A stretch of DNA of 50,549 nucleotides. Source: Thiohalocapsa marina. GTDB taxonomy: Bacteria; Pseudomonadota; Gammaproteobacteria; Chromatiales; Chromatiaceae. Position 1 is the stretch's first letter. The number at the start of each line of letters is the position of its first letter. This document shows positions 1 through 9,453 of the stretch, piece by piece. The stretch is taken from positions 1 through 50,549 of the forward strand of contig NZ_VWXX01000028.1 in the NCBI RefSeq assembly GCF_008632335.1, in the 5' to 3' direction. The notes under the pieces are model-generated. The model ran no database searches, was not told the origin of the DNA, and was given only the letters and a program-made list of their open reading frames with translations. The position numbers were made by a program, and so were the translations under genes.

Positions 1-10
1 ACAGGCCACA

Positions 11-42
11 ACGGCGGATGCGCTTCGTTTATCCGCCCTACA
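11..42. repeat. Short palindromic dispersed repeat (GTAGGGCGG family)
   Basis: The inverted repeat GGCGGAT (13-19) / ATCCGCC (31-37) encloses a short loop. Read on the minus strand it begins GTAGGGCGGATAA, a motif seen as dispersed palindromes in many gammaproteobacterial genomes. It lies about 30 bp after the HD-GYP gene stop, so it may act as a transcript-end hairpin, but it has no T-tract. A related element starting GTAGGGCGG is at the right end of the window. Confidence 0.6.
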
Positions 43-68
43 GTGTTCACCTTGTTTTGGGCGCGTTC

Positions 69-1106
69 CTAATGGTCTTGCCAATCCGAGATGATTTGTC
101 GGATCTCGGGGAGCAGCTCGGTGAAGCGCGGCACCAGCTCCGGGTCGAAGTGCTTGCCGGCCTGCTGCTGGATGTGGTCAATGGCGTCTTCAACGGACCA
201 GGCCGTTTTGTAGGGCCGCACCGAGGTCAGGGCGTCGAAGACATCGGCAATCGCCACCACGCGTCCGCACAGCGGTATGTCTTCGCCAGCGAGGCCGCGC
301 GGATAGCCGGTTCCGTCCCAGCGCTCATGGTGACTGAGGGCGATGCTTTCGGCCATGGTGTAGAGCTGGGAGGTGCCGCCGCTCTCGCCGATGATCCTGG
401 CGCCCATCTCACTGTGCTGGCGCATCACGGCCCATTCGGCCTCATTGAGCCGTCCGGGCTTGAGCAGGATGCTGTCCGGGATGCCGATCTTGCCGATGTC
501 GTGCATCGGGGCGGCGTTGCGCAGGACCTCGGCCTCCTCGTCCGTCCAGCCGCTGGCGCGCGCGAGCAGCTCGGAATAGAGCGACATCCGGATGACGTGG
601 TAGCCGGTCTCGTTGTCCTTGAACTCGGCGGCTCGGCCGAGCATGCGCAGCGCTTCGAGTCGAGACTGGATCAGGTCCGCCTCGGCACTCAGGACCCGCT
701 GGTGAAAGCTGCGATTCTGATCGCTCAGGGCCAGGTGGGTGCGGATGCGAGCCTGCACGATGCTCGGGCGCACCGGTTTGGTGAGGTAGTCGACGGCGCC
801 GATCTGGAAGCCGCGTTGCTCTTCGAGCTCGTCATCCATCGCGGTGCAGAAGATCACCGGGATATCGCTCAGGCGCGGGTCCTGCTTGATGGTGTCGCAG
901 ACCTGATAGCCGTCGATGCCGGGCATCATGATGTCGAGCAGCACCATATCCGGCTTGTGCTCATGGAGGGTCTTGAGCGCGTCGGGGCCGGACTTGGCGA
1001 AGGCGAGGTCATAGTCTTGCTTCAGGATTTGACGCAAGACGTTCAGGTTGGCCGGCTCGTCGTCGACCAGCAGGATGCGATACCGTTTCACTCTGTCTTT
1101 GCTCAT
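69..1106 (-). CDS. Response regulator, REC-HD-GYP cyclic-di-GMP phosphodiesterase
   Basis: The 345-aa protein has an N-terminal receiver domain (about residues 10-125, phospho-acceptor Asp58 in LLDIMMPG, conserved Lys110). A short coiled linker follows, then an HD-GYP domain. Its catalytic pair HD is at 202-203 (MHDIGKIGIPD), and the signature HHERWDGTGYP is at 259-269. HD-GYP domains of this type hydrolyse c-di-GMP to pGpG/GMP through a metal centre. The ATG overlaps the stop of the upstream hybrid kinase by 4 nt (ATGA), so the two are translationally coupled, and the kinase HPt domain is the obvious phosphodonor. Upstream in the same direction are a bacteriophytochrome and a heme oxygenase, so the output is inferred to be light-controlled lowering of c-di-GMP. 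All catalytic residues I can see are present. Activity has not been tested. Confidence 0.93.
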   Translation of the reverse strand: MSKDRVKRYRILLVDDEPANLNVLRQILKQDYDLAFAKSGPDALKTLHEHKPDMVLLDIMMPGIDGYQVCDTIKQDPRLSDIPVIFCTAMDDELEEQRGFQIGAVDYLTKPVRPSIVQARIRTHLALSDQNRSFHQRVLSAEADLIQSRLEALRMLGRAAEFKDNETGYHVIRMSLYSELLARASGWTDEEAEVLRNAAPMHDIGKIGIPDSILLKPGRLNEAEWAVMRQHSEMGARIIGESGGTSQLYTMAESIALSHHERWDGTGYPRGLAGEDIPLCGRVVAIADVFDALTSVRPYKTAWSVEDAIDHIQQQAGKHFDPELVPRFTELLPEIRQIISDWQDH

Positions 1107-4075
1107 GGGTCCGCTGCCGCCTTGAGTGTCCGCGCCAATTGCTCCGCGCGCTCGAGCTCGAAACCGTCCAACAATGCTTCCAGCTCCCCGAACGTCGTTG
1201 GGGTCAGCGCGTCTCGGAGTCCCTCGATGGCCGCGTCGTCGAGCTCGGAGCTGGCCAGCGCGCTGATGAGGGCGTCGAGCAGCAGGCTTGCCTTTGCCGC
1301 ATCTCGGAACGGGCCGTCCGAGCTGTATGCCTGCGCGTCCTCGACCGCCGGCCCGAGGCGCTCGAGGTCCAGGATCAGCTCGTCCATCGCGGCCTGCAAT
1401 TCAGCCAGCTGAGCCGGGTCCGGTTGCCGATGCTGTTTCAGCAGCTGCTCGATCTGCTGCGCGCTGGCCGCCACCCGTTTGACCCCCAGATTGCCCGCCA
1501 CCCCCTTGAGGGCATGGAGCGCTTCGCGCGCTGAGTCCAGCTCGCCCTGAGCGAGCCAGTGCATGACCTGACGGGGCACTTGCGCATCGTCCTGTCCGAA
1601 CCGTCGCAGCGCCTTGAGCCAGCTGCGCCGGTCGCCCCAACGCTGGCGTCCGGCCTCGACGTCCACCGCGACCAGCGGCGGGAGATCCCCTGGCGCCGCG
1701 GGTTGAGCCGGTTCCGCGCCCGCGCCCGCGGCTGCGATGACCAGCGGGCGCTGCTGCGTCGGGAAGTGCCGCGCCATCTTTCTGTACAGCTCGCCGAAGT
1801 CGATGGGCTTGGCGACAAAATCGTCGGCGCCGGCATCAAAGCACTGTTGCTGGTCGCTGGGCAATACACTGGCGGTGAGCATGATGATCGGGATGTGCCG
1901 TCCCGACTGCTGCTCGCGCTGCCGAATGATCCGCACGGCTTCATCGCCGCTCATCTGCGGCATGTGCACGTCCATCAGGATCAGGTCGAAGTCCTCAGCG
2001 GCATGCAGGTCGAGCGCCCGCTGGCCGTTATCCGCAATCCGCACCTGGTGCCCGCGCTGACTCAGTCGCAGCTCGACCAGCTCCTGATTGATGTCGATAT
2101 CCTCCACCAGCAGGATGCGCAGCGGCAAGGTCCAAGGCTCGTCGTTGGGCGAGGTCTCGGTCTTGCTGCCGCAGTCGCTGACCCCGGGCGCCGCGGGCAG
2201 CGGCACGACGAAGTGGAAGCGGCTGCCCAGACCTTCTTCGCTCTCCACCCAGATGCGCCCGTGCATCTGCTCGACGATGCCCTTGGCGATCGCGGTGCCC
2301 AGGCCGGTGCCGCCGTAGCGCCGGGTCGTCGACTGGTCGGCCTGCGAGAAGCGCTCGAAGATCTTGTCGAGATTGGCCGCCGAGATACCGATGCCGGTAT
2401 CGATCACCGAGAACTGCAGGCTGTCCGCCTCGGCGGCTGGCGCGACCAGCAGCCGGACCTTGCCCTGAGGTGTGAACTTGACGGCGTTGCTGAGCAGATT
2501 CACCAGCACCTGCCGCAGTCGTGTCGGATCGCCCAGGACGCAAGCGGGCACCCCCTCGCTGATCTCGAGCCGCAGCGCAAGCGCTTGGCGGCGCGCGATC
2601 GTTTCGGTGGCCTGGACGATCTCCTGGAGCAGCTCGGGCAGGCTGAACAGCAGGGTCTCCAGCGACATCTTGCCGGATTCCAGCTTGGACACATCCAGCA
2701 CGTCGTTCAGGATCGCCATCAGCGCATGCGCCGATGAGCAGGCGGATCTCAGCAGCTTGTGCTGCTGCGTATCGAGCTTGCTCTCGAGCACGAGCTCGGT
2801 CATGCCGATGATGGCGTTCATCGGCGTGCGAATCTCATGGCTCATGTTGGCCAAGAAGCGCGATTTGGCCTGGCTCGCGTACTCGGCCGCCTCCTTCGCC
2901 TTCACCAGCTCGTCCATCAGGCGATAGCGCTCAGTGATGTCCTGCAGGGTGCCGAGCAGCCTGGCCCCGCGGCCGTTGGCGCTGTCCAGGCGACGGCCGA
3001 TGGCGCGTAGCACGTGCTCCTCGCCGTCGCGGCGAATGATGCGGAATTCGATGTCGTACTGGAGACTGACCGCATCATGCAGCGCGCGGACGGCGGACTC
3101 GAACCGCGCGCGGTCGTCCGGATGGGCCAGCTCGAGCAGGGTCTCCAGGGGCGGCTCACCCGCGCTCGGCTCGAGCCCGAAGATGCGGTACATCTCGGCC
3201 GACCAGCGCAGCTGGTCGGTGCTCAGATCCCATTCCCAGCTGCCGATGGCCGCGATCTGCTGCGCGGACTCCAGGCTGGCTCGGCTGTACTCGAGCTCCT
3301 GGGTGCGCTGGCGAACACGCTCCTCGAGCTCTTCGTTGAGCTGCTCCATGCGTTGCCTGTAGCTGCGCTCGTCGGTGACGTCGCGCGTCGTCAACAGGAA
3401 GCCGAGCGCGCGCTGATCGGCGGCCCGCACCGGCGCGATGCGGCTCTCGAACAGTCGGTCCGGCTGGCCGGCGAAACCGCTCGACTCGAACACCTCCTCG
3501 CCGCTGACCTGAGCGGTGCGCAGGCCGGCGCGGATACAGTCGCCATCCAGGCCCATGCTGGCTTCCAGGGCCTCGAGCGGTCGGCCGATGGCCTGCTGCT
3601 CGGTGAGACCGAAGATCGCCTCGGCGGCCGGATTGAAAAAGGCGATGCGGTGCTCGCCGTCGAGCGCCATGATGCCGAGCGTCCGCGCTGAATCCAGGAT
3701 GCTGTTCAGATAGGTGCTCTGTTCCAACAGCGCTTGCTGCGCCTTCTTCAGCGCGGTGGTGTCGTCGCGCTGCACCAGCACGCCCGGCAAGGCACCCTGA
3801 AGCCGGGTGGCGAAGAGCTTGAGCCAACGCGTCTCCCACGCCAGCGCGACGCTGGTCTCGCGCTCCGCGTGGGTCTGTGCACCGGCCTGGACTGCTTGGA
3901 TGTCGGTCGCGAACGCGCTGCCGCCCAGCGCCGGGTGGTCGGTGGCACGGACCTGCTCGGGCAGGCTCTGGCCGAGCCAGTCCGCGGCCGCGCTGCCGCC
4001 ACCACCGAGCAGGGCGCTGCTATCCAGCCAGGCGCGGTTGACCAGGATCACCTGCCCATCGCCGTCGATGACCAC
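1103..4075 (-). CDS. Hybrid sensor histidine kinase (PAS x3-HisKA-HATPase-REC-HPt), 5' end probably frameshifted
   Basis: The 990 residues from the GTG at 4075 carry PAS-type sensory segments. A coiled coil near residues 240-265 precedes the third PAS. Next come HisKA with phospho-His413 in MSHEIRTPMNA, a HATPase_c domain with the usual N and G boxes, a receiver (Asp702 in LILMDVHMP) and a C-terminal HPt domain (His854 in LHALKG). This is a complete His-Asp-His relay that could pass phosphate to the HD-GYP regulator encoded by the next, overlapping gene. The reading frame continues upstream of 4075 (residues reading RELLHAVTETIDTDL) but has no ATG before a TGA. A plausible N-terminus starting at ATG 4242 lies in another frame, so the start given is only the first usable codon. 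Neither transmembrane segments nor a signal peptide is evident, so the kinase is probably cytosolic and could receive its signal from the phytochrome encoded just upstream. Confidence 0.88.
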   Translation of the reverse strand: MVIDGDGQVILVNRAWLDSSALLGGGGSAAADWLGQSLPEQVRATDHPALGGSAFATDIQAVQAGAQTHAERETSVALAWETRWLKLFATRLQGALPGVLVQRDDTTALKKAQQALLEQSTYLNSILDSARTLGIMALDGEHRIAFFNPAAEAIFGLTEQQAIGRPLEALEASMGLDGDCIRAGLRTAQVSGEEVFESSGFAGQPDRLFESRIAPVRAADQRALGFLLTTRDVTDERSYRQRMEQLNEELEERVRQRTQELEYSRASLESAQQIAAIGSWEWDLSTDQLRWSAEMYRIFGLEPSAGEPPLETLLELAHPDDRARFESAVRALHDAVSLQYDIEFRIIRRDGEEHVLRAIGRRLDSANGRGARLLGTLQDITERYRLMDELVKAKEAAEYASQAKSRFLANMSHEIRTPMNAIIGMTELVLESKLDTQQHKLLRSACSSAHALMAILNDVLDVSKLESGKMSLETLLFSLPELLQEIVQATETIARRQALALRLEISEGVPACVLGDPTRLRQVLVNLLSNAVKFTPQGKVRLLVAPAAEADSLQFSVIDTGIGISAANLDKIFERFSQADQSTTRRYGGTGLGTAIAKGIVEQMHGRIWVESEEGLGSRFHFVVPLPAAPGVSDCGSKTETSPNDEPWTLPLRILLVEDIDINQELVELRLSQRGHQVRIADNGQRALDLHAAEDFDLILMDVHMPQMSGDEAVRIIRQREQQSGRHIPIIMLTASVLPSDQQQCFDAGADDFVAKPIDFGELYRKMARHFPTQQRPLVIAAAGAGAEPAQPAAPGDLPPLVAVDVEAGRQRWGDRRSWLKALRRFGQDDAQVPRQVMHWLAQGELDSAREALHALKGVAGNLGVKRVAASAQQIEQLLKQHRQPDPAQLAELQAAMDELILDLERLGPAVEDAQAYSSDGPFRDAAKASLLLDALISALASSELDDAAIEGLRDALTPTTFGELEALLDGFELERAEQLARTLKAAADP

Positions 4076-4242
4076 CAGGTCGGTGTCGATCGTCTCGGTG
4101 ACCGCATGCAGCAGCTCGCGCGCGCTGCACCCCAGACCCGCTGGCGCTCAGCGGACCCGTCCAGCGGGCGCTCGTAGCAGAGCAACAGGCCCAGGTGCGG
4201 ACGCAGCAGATCGACATCGATGGGCGGACAGGCAGGCAGCAT
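4076..4242 (-). pseudogene. Out-of-frame 5' segment of the hybrid kinase gene
   Basis: An ATG at 4242, 8 nt after the bphP stop, opens a frame reading MLPACPPIDVDLLRPHLG and on to ERQRVWGAA. It then runs into a (GC)4G tract at 4117-4125, after which the kinase sequence (RELLHAVTETIDTDL) continues in a different frame. Removing one GC unit would join the two into one protein with an uninterrupted N-terminus. This is my reading of the frames. It may be a true mutation, slippage-based on/off switching, or a sequencing error. Confidence 0.5.
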
Positions 4243-4252
4243 CAAGCGTTGC

Positions 4253-5740
4253 TCACAGCAGCTGCATCAGGCGCTCGCGCAGCTGCTCGGCGGCAAAGCG
4301 ATCGGTGTCGCTCCAGGGCTTGCTGAAGCCGCGGCGGACCTCGACCCATTTGTCGAATGAGTCGCGCGGCGACAGGCGCAGCCCGTCCGGCGTCGCCGCT
4401 AACGGCTTCTCAGGGTCACCAGCCCAGGCGATCTCGCTGACCTCCTCCGGGCGCAGCAGGTAGAGCTGCAGCAGGGCATTGCCATGCCGCAGCGCGCGCA
4501 TCCCGATCGACAGAAACCCGCTGAATCCCCGCTGCTGATCAGCCAGCTGGCTCAGCAGGGCCTCGGGCAGCTGATCGAAGGCGGCGATCGCGTCTGATTG
4601 CTCGCGCAGGCACCAGTCGTGCAGCGCACTCAGCGCCTCAGGGTCGGCCGGGTCGCCGAGCAGGGTCAGGTCGCGGTCGACCCAGAGCGCGGCGCCACTG
4701 GCGGAGAAGCGCTGCGCGAGCGGCGCGAACTGATCGGCGAAGGCGGTGGCGATGGGTGCGCCGGCATCGAGTGCCGCCTGGAGCCGATCCAGCGACTGGG
4801 TCAGGTCCTGGTGAATCTCCTGCTGCACCGAGCGCTGGTAGACCTTGAAGTGGTCCACATAGGCTGAGACCAGCGCCCGACAGTCATCGCGACGCGCCAA
4901 CGGGATCGTCTTTGCCGATGGATGATGGCAGGCGACCAACCCCCAGAGCCGACCATCGACCATGATCGACACCGAGAACGACGACATCACGCCCATGTTC
5001 TCGAGGTATTGGACATGCACCGGCGAGACCGAGCGCAGGTCGGACCAGGTCAGGTCCAAGGCGGTGGCCTCGCCGCTGCGACTCAGGATGGGGATGGGTG
5101 TGGCCCGGGTATCGGGCACATGGCGGTAGGGGGTCTGGGCATAGAGTGCGCGCGCGATCGCCGGGATGTCCGAGGCCGGAAAGCGCAGCCCGAGATAGGT
5201 CTTGGCGGTGGCCGCGGCGCTCTCGGCGATGACCTCGCCGGTCCAGTCCGGATGAAAGCGATAGAGCATGACGCGCTCGAAACCGATCACGCGGCGAATC
5301 GCATCCACCAGCTGCTGCTGGACGTGGTGCAGTTGCTCCGTGGTCATTGTGTCGGTGATGGCCGCGAGCGATGGCGGCTGCTGCGCTTGATCGGCCGGCA
5401 CGCTGGGCTCGAGCTCGAGCAGCCAGCCGGAGCCCGTGGTCGTGATCAGCACGTCCAGGTCGCCCGCGCCCAGGTCGACGCCGGCCGTCAATTGCAGCCG
5501 TTGCCCGGCCGCTGTGGGCAGTGCGCCCATGTCCGGCAGCACGCCGGCGAGCCAATCGTCGCCATCCTGGCCGAGCAGGTCCGCGGCCGGCTCACCCAGC
5601 AGGGATTCGGCATTCGCGCTGACGTAGCGGAATTGCCGCGAGCCCTTCTCCATGAAGAGCAGCGCGCCGCCGGGCTGGATCAATCCGGAGTTGGCCAGGG
5701 GCTCGTTCTCGCAATCGAGGATTTTCGGTTGGTCACGCAT
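4253..5740 (-). CDS. bphP: Bacteriophytochrome photosensory module (PAS-GAF-PHY, no output domain)
   Basis: The protein is 495 aa. Cys10 (ILDCENEP) matches the N-terminal biliverdin-attachment cysteine of bacteriophytochromes and is followed by the PAS segment GLIQPGGALLFM. The GAF domain has FPASDIP, where the Asp orients the chromophore, and the chromophore-pocket LWGLVACHH. The PHY tongue motif PRDSFDKW occurs near the C-terminus. The protein ends right after the PHY domain, so there is no histidine kinase or other effector in the chain. Most bacteriophytochromes are 700 aa or more because of a fused kinase. Here the kinase is a separate downstream gene starting within about 10 nt, so signalling by protein contact is inferred. 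The canonical IQPHG is IQPGG here. Heme oxygenase, which makes the biliverdin, is the next gene upstream. Confidence 0.9.
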   Translation of the reverse strand: MRDQPKILDCENEPLANSGLIQPGGALLFMEKGSRQFRYVSANAESLLGEPAADLLGQDGDDWLAGVLPDMGALPTAAGQRLQLTAGVDLGAGDLDVLITTTGSGWLLELEPSVPADQAQQPPSLAAITDTMTTEQLHHVQQQLVDAIRRVIGFERVMLYRFHPDWTGEVIAESAAATAKTYLGLRFPASDIPAIARALYAQTPYRHVPDTRATPIPILSRSGEATALDLTWSDLRSVSPVHVQYLENMGVMSSFSVSIMVDGRLWGLVACHHPSAKTIPLARRDDCRALVSAYVDHFKVYQRSVQQEIHQDLTQSLDRLQAALDAGAPIATAFADQFAPLAQRFSASGAALWVDRDLTLLGDPADPEALSALHDWCLREQSDAIAAFDQLPEALLSQLADQQRGFSGFLSIGMRALRHGNALLQLYLLRPEEVSEIAWAGDPEKPLAATPDGLRLSPRDSFDKWVEVRRGFSKPWSDTDRFAAEQLRERLMQLL

Positions 5741-5893
5741 GCCTTGTTCACGCCCTGTCAGATTTTGCCCGCGATTTTAGAAAGGCTGTCCTCCTGCTTG
5801 CGCTGGTGCCGCGTTGCAGGTCGGTGAGGGATGGCTCTTCACGGGTTGGGCCTGGCCGAGCCTGGCTGGGTCTTGATCTGCCGCGTCAGGACG

Positions 5894-6577
5894 TCAGCTC
5901 GGGTGACTGGGGCGTCGGCCCGCCGTGGGCAGCGGCTCGCGCCGGGCATGCTGCGCCCGATCGCCGGACGACGCCGACAGGCTGTCGATGAAGCACCCGT
6001 AGGCGTACTGAGCGCCGGCGGTCAGCGCGGCCAGCTCGCGGTCGTCTCGAGGGGCGCCGATGTGCTGGGTCAGCGCCTCCCAGTCGGACGCCGCCGTCTT
6101 CTGCAGCTCCCAGTAATTGAAGGCCCCGCTGGCGACCAGCTGTGGGAGCCGTCGCGCCACCGCGGCCGAGAGGATGGTCGCGCCCTGGGTGGCGCCCTCC
6201 AGCACGTACCGGACCCCGAGATAGCTCGCGGGGGTGGCGGGGAGTGGCGGTTGCTCCCGCGAATGGGCATCCGCCAAGGGTTCGAGTGGCGGTGCGGTCG
6301 CGGTCGCCCCGAGCCGCTGCAGATCAAGCTGCAGTGCGGGCAGGCGAGGGCGATAGGGGGGCAGCCCTGGCGGGCAGTCTGCCGCAAGGCCGTCCAGCCT
6401 GCGCTCGACCTGGGCGTGGGCCTGCAGCAAGCCGAACAGCGCCCTGGTGTAGGCGGCCAGGCTCAGCTCCGGTCGCATCAGGACGCGCAATGCCGGTAGA
6501 CGGTCGAGCCTGCTGTGCCAGCTTGCGGTTCTCTTCCTGAGCAGGTTGTGGGCGCTTGAGCACGCGGTATCGATCAT
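5894..6577 (-). CDS. bphO: Heme oxygenase, biliverdin-forming, phytochrome-associated
   Basis: The protein has 227 aa from ATG 6577. The N-terminal helix LLRKRTASWHSRLD carries the expected proximal heme-ligand His21 of the HO-1-like fold. The mid-protein YLGVRYVLEGATQGA has the conserved distal-helix pattern of bacterial heme oxygenases (Y-V-x-EGxxxG). Heme oxygenase opens heme to biliverdin, Fe2+ and CO. Biliverdin is the chromophore of the bacteriophytochrome encoded 153 bp downstream on the same strand. A much longer open frame upstream of 6577 on this strand is the antisense of phnD, so the ATG at 6577 is preferred. The C-terminal 20-30 residues are low-complexity and not obviously part of the fold. 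Confidence 0.82.
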   Translation of the reverse strand: MIDTACSSAHNLLRKRTASWHSRLDRLPALRVLMRPELSLAAYTRALFGLLQAHAQVERRLDGLAADCPPGLPPYRPRLPALQLDLQRLGATATAPPLEPLADAHSREQPPLPATPASYLGVRYVLEGATQGATILSAAVARRLPQLVASGAFNYWELQKTAASDWEALTQHIGAPRDDRELAALTAGAQYAYGCFIDSLSASSGDRAQHARREPLPTAGRRPSHPS

Positions 6578-6814
6578 GCAGATTCCAAACTGGCCAAGGT
6601 GCCTGAAGAGTGTCCTGTGATCACAAGGCAGCGTCAACACACCTATCGAGGTGGGTGCCGTCGGCATCGATGGCAACGACGGCCTGATACTCGACTGACA
6701 ATGACCGCAGCATCGTCCCCGCGGCTGGCATTCAGCGTCAAAGGCCTGTAACAAACCGCGCGTATTCTGACACGGTTTTTCAAGCCACTCGAACCGCCGT
6801 ACGGACCTTCCAAC
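6578..6814. promoter_or_regulatory. Divergent intergenic region between bphO and phnD
   Basis: These 237 bp must hold the promoters of the minus-strand bphO operon and the plus-strand phn operon. A 10-bp perfect palindrome TGTGATCACA lies at 6617-6626. Closer to phnD is CTGTAACAAAC, then CTGACAC farther along, which faintly recalls Pho-box half-sites but with the wrong spacing. I could not fix a -35/-10 pair with confidence. Confidence 0.35.
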
Positions 6815-7783
6815 ATGACTGCGCATATCCATTCCGGCCGCCGCGTCCTGCTTGGCTCGGCACTGGGCCTGGCCCTGACCCTGCTCGCCCTGCCTCTGTT
6901 CGCCCTGGATGCCCGCTTCACGGATGCCGACGGCGACCTGGTGGCCGACACGCCCGAGGACCCGGCCCAGCAGATCGACCCCAAGGTCTTGGTCTTCGCC
7001 TATACGCCCGTGGAAGACCCGGCGGTCTACGCCGATGTCTGGGCCGGATTTCTGGAGCACATGGAGCAGATCACCGGCAAGCGCGTGCAGTTCTTCCCGG
7101 TACAGTCCAACGCCGCTCAGATCGAGGCCATGCGCGCGGGCCGGCTGCATGTGGCCGGCTTCAATACCGGCTCCAACCCGCTCGCCGTGAACTGCGCTGG
7201 CCTGGTGCCCTTCGCCATGATGGCCGCCGACGACGGCAGCTACGGCTATGAGATGGAGATCATCACCTATCCCGGCAGCGGCATCGAGCGCGTCGAGGAC
7301 ATCAAGGGCGGCAAGCTCGCCTTCACGGCGCCCACGTCCAATTCGGGCTACAAGGCCCCCTCGGCGATCCTGAAGAATGAATTCGGCCTGGTCGCCGAGC
7401 GCGACTTCGAGCCGGTCTTCTCGGGCAAGCACGACAATTCCATCATCGGCGTCGCCAACAAGGACTACCCGGCGGCGGCCGTGGCCAACTCGGTGCTGAG
7501 CCGCATGATCGCGCGCGATGTCATCGAGCCGGACCAGATTGTCAGCCTCTACACCTCGCAGACCTTCCCGACCACGGGGTACGGCTACGTCTACAACCTC
7601 AAGCCGGAGCTGCAGGAGAAGATCAAGCAGGCCTTCTTCAGCTTCCCCTGGGAGGGGTCGGCGCTGCAGGCGGAGTTCGCGCAGTCCGGCGAGGCCAAGT
7701 TCATCCCCATCACCTACCAGCAGCACTGGGATGTGATCCGCGCCATCGATGCCGCCAACGGTGTCTCCTACGACTGCTGGTAG
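6815..7783 (+). CDS. phnD: Phosphonate/phosphate-type ABC transporter substrate-binding protein
   Basis: The 322-aa periplasmic protein has an N-terminal signal ([13 protein letters not shown]...FALDARF). The rest fits the PhnD family of phosphate/phosphite/phosphonate binding proteins: [17 protein letters not shown] near the start of the mature protein, an [14 protein letters not shown] loop that would hold the oxyanion, and a C-terminal half ending DCW. The mature N-terminus contains [11 protein letters not shown], a short acidic calcium-loop-like stretch found in a subset of this family. It starts a four-gene operon with phnC and two phnE genes. No C-P lyase, phosphonatase or phosphite dehydrogenase gene is in the window, so phosphate, phosphite or an alkylphosphonate are all possible ligands. 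Confidence 0.88.
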   Translation: MTAHIHSGRRVLLGSALGLALTLLALPLFALDARFTDADGDLVADTPEDPAQQIDPKVLVFAYTPVEDPAVYADVWAGFLEHMEQITGKRVQFFPVQSNAAQIEAMRAGRLHVAGFNTGSNPLAVNCAGLVPFAMMAADDGSYGYEMEIITYPGSGIERVEDIKGGKLAFTAPTSNSGYKAPSAILKNEFGLVAERDFEPVFSGKHDNSIIGVANKDYPAAAVANSVLSRMIARDVIEPDQIVSLYTSQTFPTTGYGYVYNLKPELQEKIKQAFFSFPWEGSALQAEFAQSGEAKFIPITYQQHWDVIRAIDAANGVSYDCW

Positions 7784-8609
7784 CCTGCGCCTGGTCGGGC
7801 TGACCAAGCGCTATCGCACTGGCGATCAGGCCCTCTCCGATGTGACGCTGGAGGTACCGCCCGGTCAGGTGCTGGGCCTGATCGGCCCCTCCGGCGCCGG
7901 CAAGTCGACCCTGATCCGCTGCATCAACCGGCTCGTGGAGCCGAGCGCAGGCAGGGTCTTTCTGGACGAGACCGAGATCACGGCGCTGCACGCCGGCGGT
8001 CTGCGGCGGGCACGCCGGCGCATGGGCATGATCTTTCAGGAATACGCCCTGGTGGAGCGCCTGACGGTGATGGAGAACGTCCTCTCCGGCCGCCTCGGCT
8101 ATGTGTCCTTCTGGCGTAGCCTGTTCCGCCGCTTCCCGCCCCGCGACATCGAGAATGCCTTCAGGCTGCTGGAGCGTGTCGGTCTGACCGAGCATGCGGA
8201 CAAGCGCGCCGACGCCCTGTCCGGCGGCCAGCGCCAGCGCGTCGGCATCGCCCGCGCCCTGGCCCAGGAGCCGGAGCTGCTGCTCGTGGACGAGCCGACG
8301 GCAAGTCTCGACCCCAAGACCTCGCGTCAGATCATGCGGCTGATCCGCGAGGTCTGCGCCGAGCGCGGCCTCGCGGCCATCGTCAACATCCACGACGTGG
8401 CCCTGGCGCAGCAGTTCATGATGCGCATCGTGGGGCTGCGGGCTGGGCGCGTCGTCTACGACGGTCCCCCGGAGGGCCTCACGCCGGCCGTGCTGACCGA
8501 GATCTACGGCGAGGAAGACTGGGGCCCGCTGAAGCCTGCCCAGACGGATGAGGAGGCCGATGACGCGGCCGGCATCCCGGACGACCAGGACATCGCCCGT
8601 GCCCTCTGA
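7749..8609 (+). CDS. phnC: Phosphonate-type ABC transporter ATP-binding protein
   Basis: The 286-aa cytosolic ATPase has Walker A GPSGAGKS at residues 46-53, signature LSGGQRQR, Walker [13 protein letters not shown] and a switch His in NIHDVALA. These are all features of the PhnC subfamily. The ATG at 7749 lies inside the end of phnD (35-nt overlap), and the frame begins to resemble PhnC at residue 12. The C-terminal 25-30 residues are acidic and not conserved. It energises the permease pair encoded next. Confidence 0.9.
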   Translation: MPPTVSPTTAGSLRLVGLTKRYRTGDQALSDVTLEVPPGQVLGLIGPSGAGKSTLIRCINRLVEPSAGRVFLDETEITALHAGGLRRARRRMGMIFQEYALVERLTVMENVLSGRLGYVSFWRSLFRRFPPRDIENAFRLLERVGLTEHADKRADALSGGQRQRVGIARALAQEPELLLVDEPTASLDPKTSRQIMRLIREVCAERGLAAIVNIHDVALAQQFMMRIVGLRAGRVVYDGPPEGLTPAVLTEIYGEEDWGPLKPAQTDEEADDAAGIPDDQDIARAL

Positions 8610-9453
8610 GACGGCGGAACCGACCCTCCGCGACCAGGCGCCGCGCCGACACCAGTCCCGAGACTGGCCCAGCCACTGGAGAAGACCGCCGCTGATCGCC
8701 GATGCGCGGCTGCGCTGGGCGCTGATCATCGCCGTCGCCTGCTATCTGGTCCTCGGCATCGGCAGCCTCGAGGTCAACTGGGCGCGCGTCGCCGACGGCT
8801 GGGAGCGCGGTCTGCGCTTTCTCGGCGGCTTTCTGCAGCCGGACTTCCAGAGCCGCTGGGGCGACATCGAGCAGGGTCTCATGGAGAGCCTCACCATGAC
8901 GCTGACGGCCACGGTGGTTGGCGTGCTGATCTCGGTGCCCATCGGCATCGGCGCGGCGCGCAATCTGGCCCCAATGCCGGTCTATCTGCTCTGCCGCGGC
9001 ATCATCGCCGTCTCGCGCTCGCTGCAGGAGATCATCGTCGCCATCCTGTTCGTGGCCATGGTCGGCTTCGGCCCGCTGGCGGGCTTCCTGACCCTGGCCT
9101 TCGCCACCATCGGCTTCCTGTCGAAGCTGCTGGCCGAGGACATCGAGGAGATCGACGCGGCCCAGGCCGAGGCGGTGCGCGCCACCGGCGCCTCCTGGCT
9201 GCAGGTGCTCAACTATGCCGTGCAGCCGCAGGTGATGCCGCGGCTCATCGGCCTGTCCTTGTATCGGCTCGACATCAACTTCCGCGAGTCGGCGGTGATC
9301 GGCATCGTCGGCGCCGGCGGCGTCGGCGCCACGCTCAACACCGCCATCGACCGCTACGAGTACGACTCGGCCGCGGCCGTGCTGTTGCTGATCATCGCCA
9401 TCGTCATGCTCACCGAATACAGCTCCAGCTGGGTGCGCAGGCAGGTGCAATGA
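8599..9453 (+). CDS. phnE: Phosphonate-type ABC transporter permease 1
   Basis: An inner-membrane permease of about 284 aa if it starts at the GTG at 8599. In-frame ATGs at 8548 and 8560 lie inside phnC and would add an unlikely Arg-rich tail. Several hydrophobic helices follow [17 protein letters not shown]. The EAA-type loop that contacts the ATPase is recognisable in [17 protein letters not shown]. The [19 protein letters not shown] stretch is typical of PhnE. Its stop overlaps the second permease start by 4 nt. Confidence 0.87.
   Translation: MPSETAEPTLRDQAPRRHQSRDWPSHWRRPPLIADARLRWALIIAVACYLVLGIGSLEVNWARVADGWERGLRFLGGFLQPDFQSRWGDIEQGLMESLTMTLTATVVGVLISVPIGIGAARNLAPMPVYLLCRGIIAVSRSLQEIIVAILFVAMVGFGPLAGFLTLAFATIGFLSKLLAEDIEEIDAAQAEAVRATGASWLQVLNYAVQPQVMPRLIGLSLYRLDINFRESAVIGIVGAGGVGATLNTAIDRYEYDSAAAVLLLIIAIVMLTEYSSSWVRRQVQ

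Noticed and set aside
6740-6775. Pho box upstream of phnD
   Set aside because: CTGTAAC and CTGACAC have Pho-like letters but their spacing (about 20 nt) does not match the 11-nt half-site repeat.
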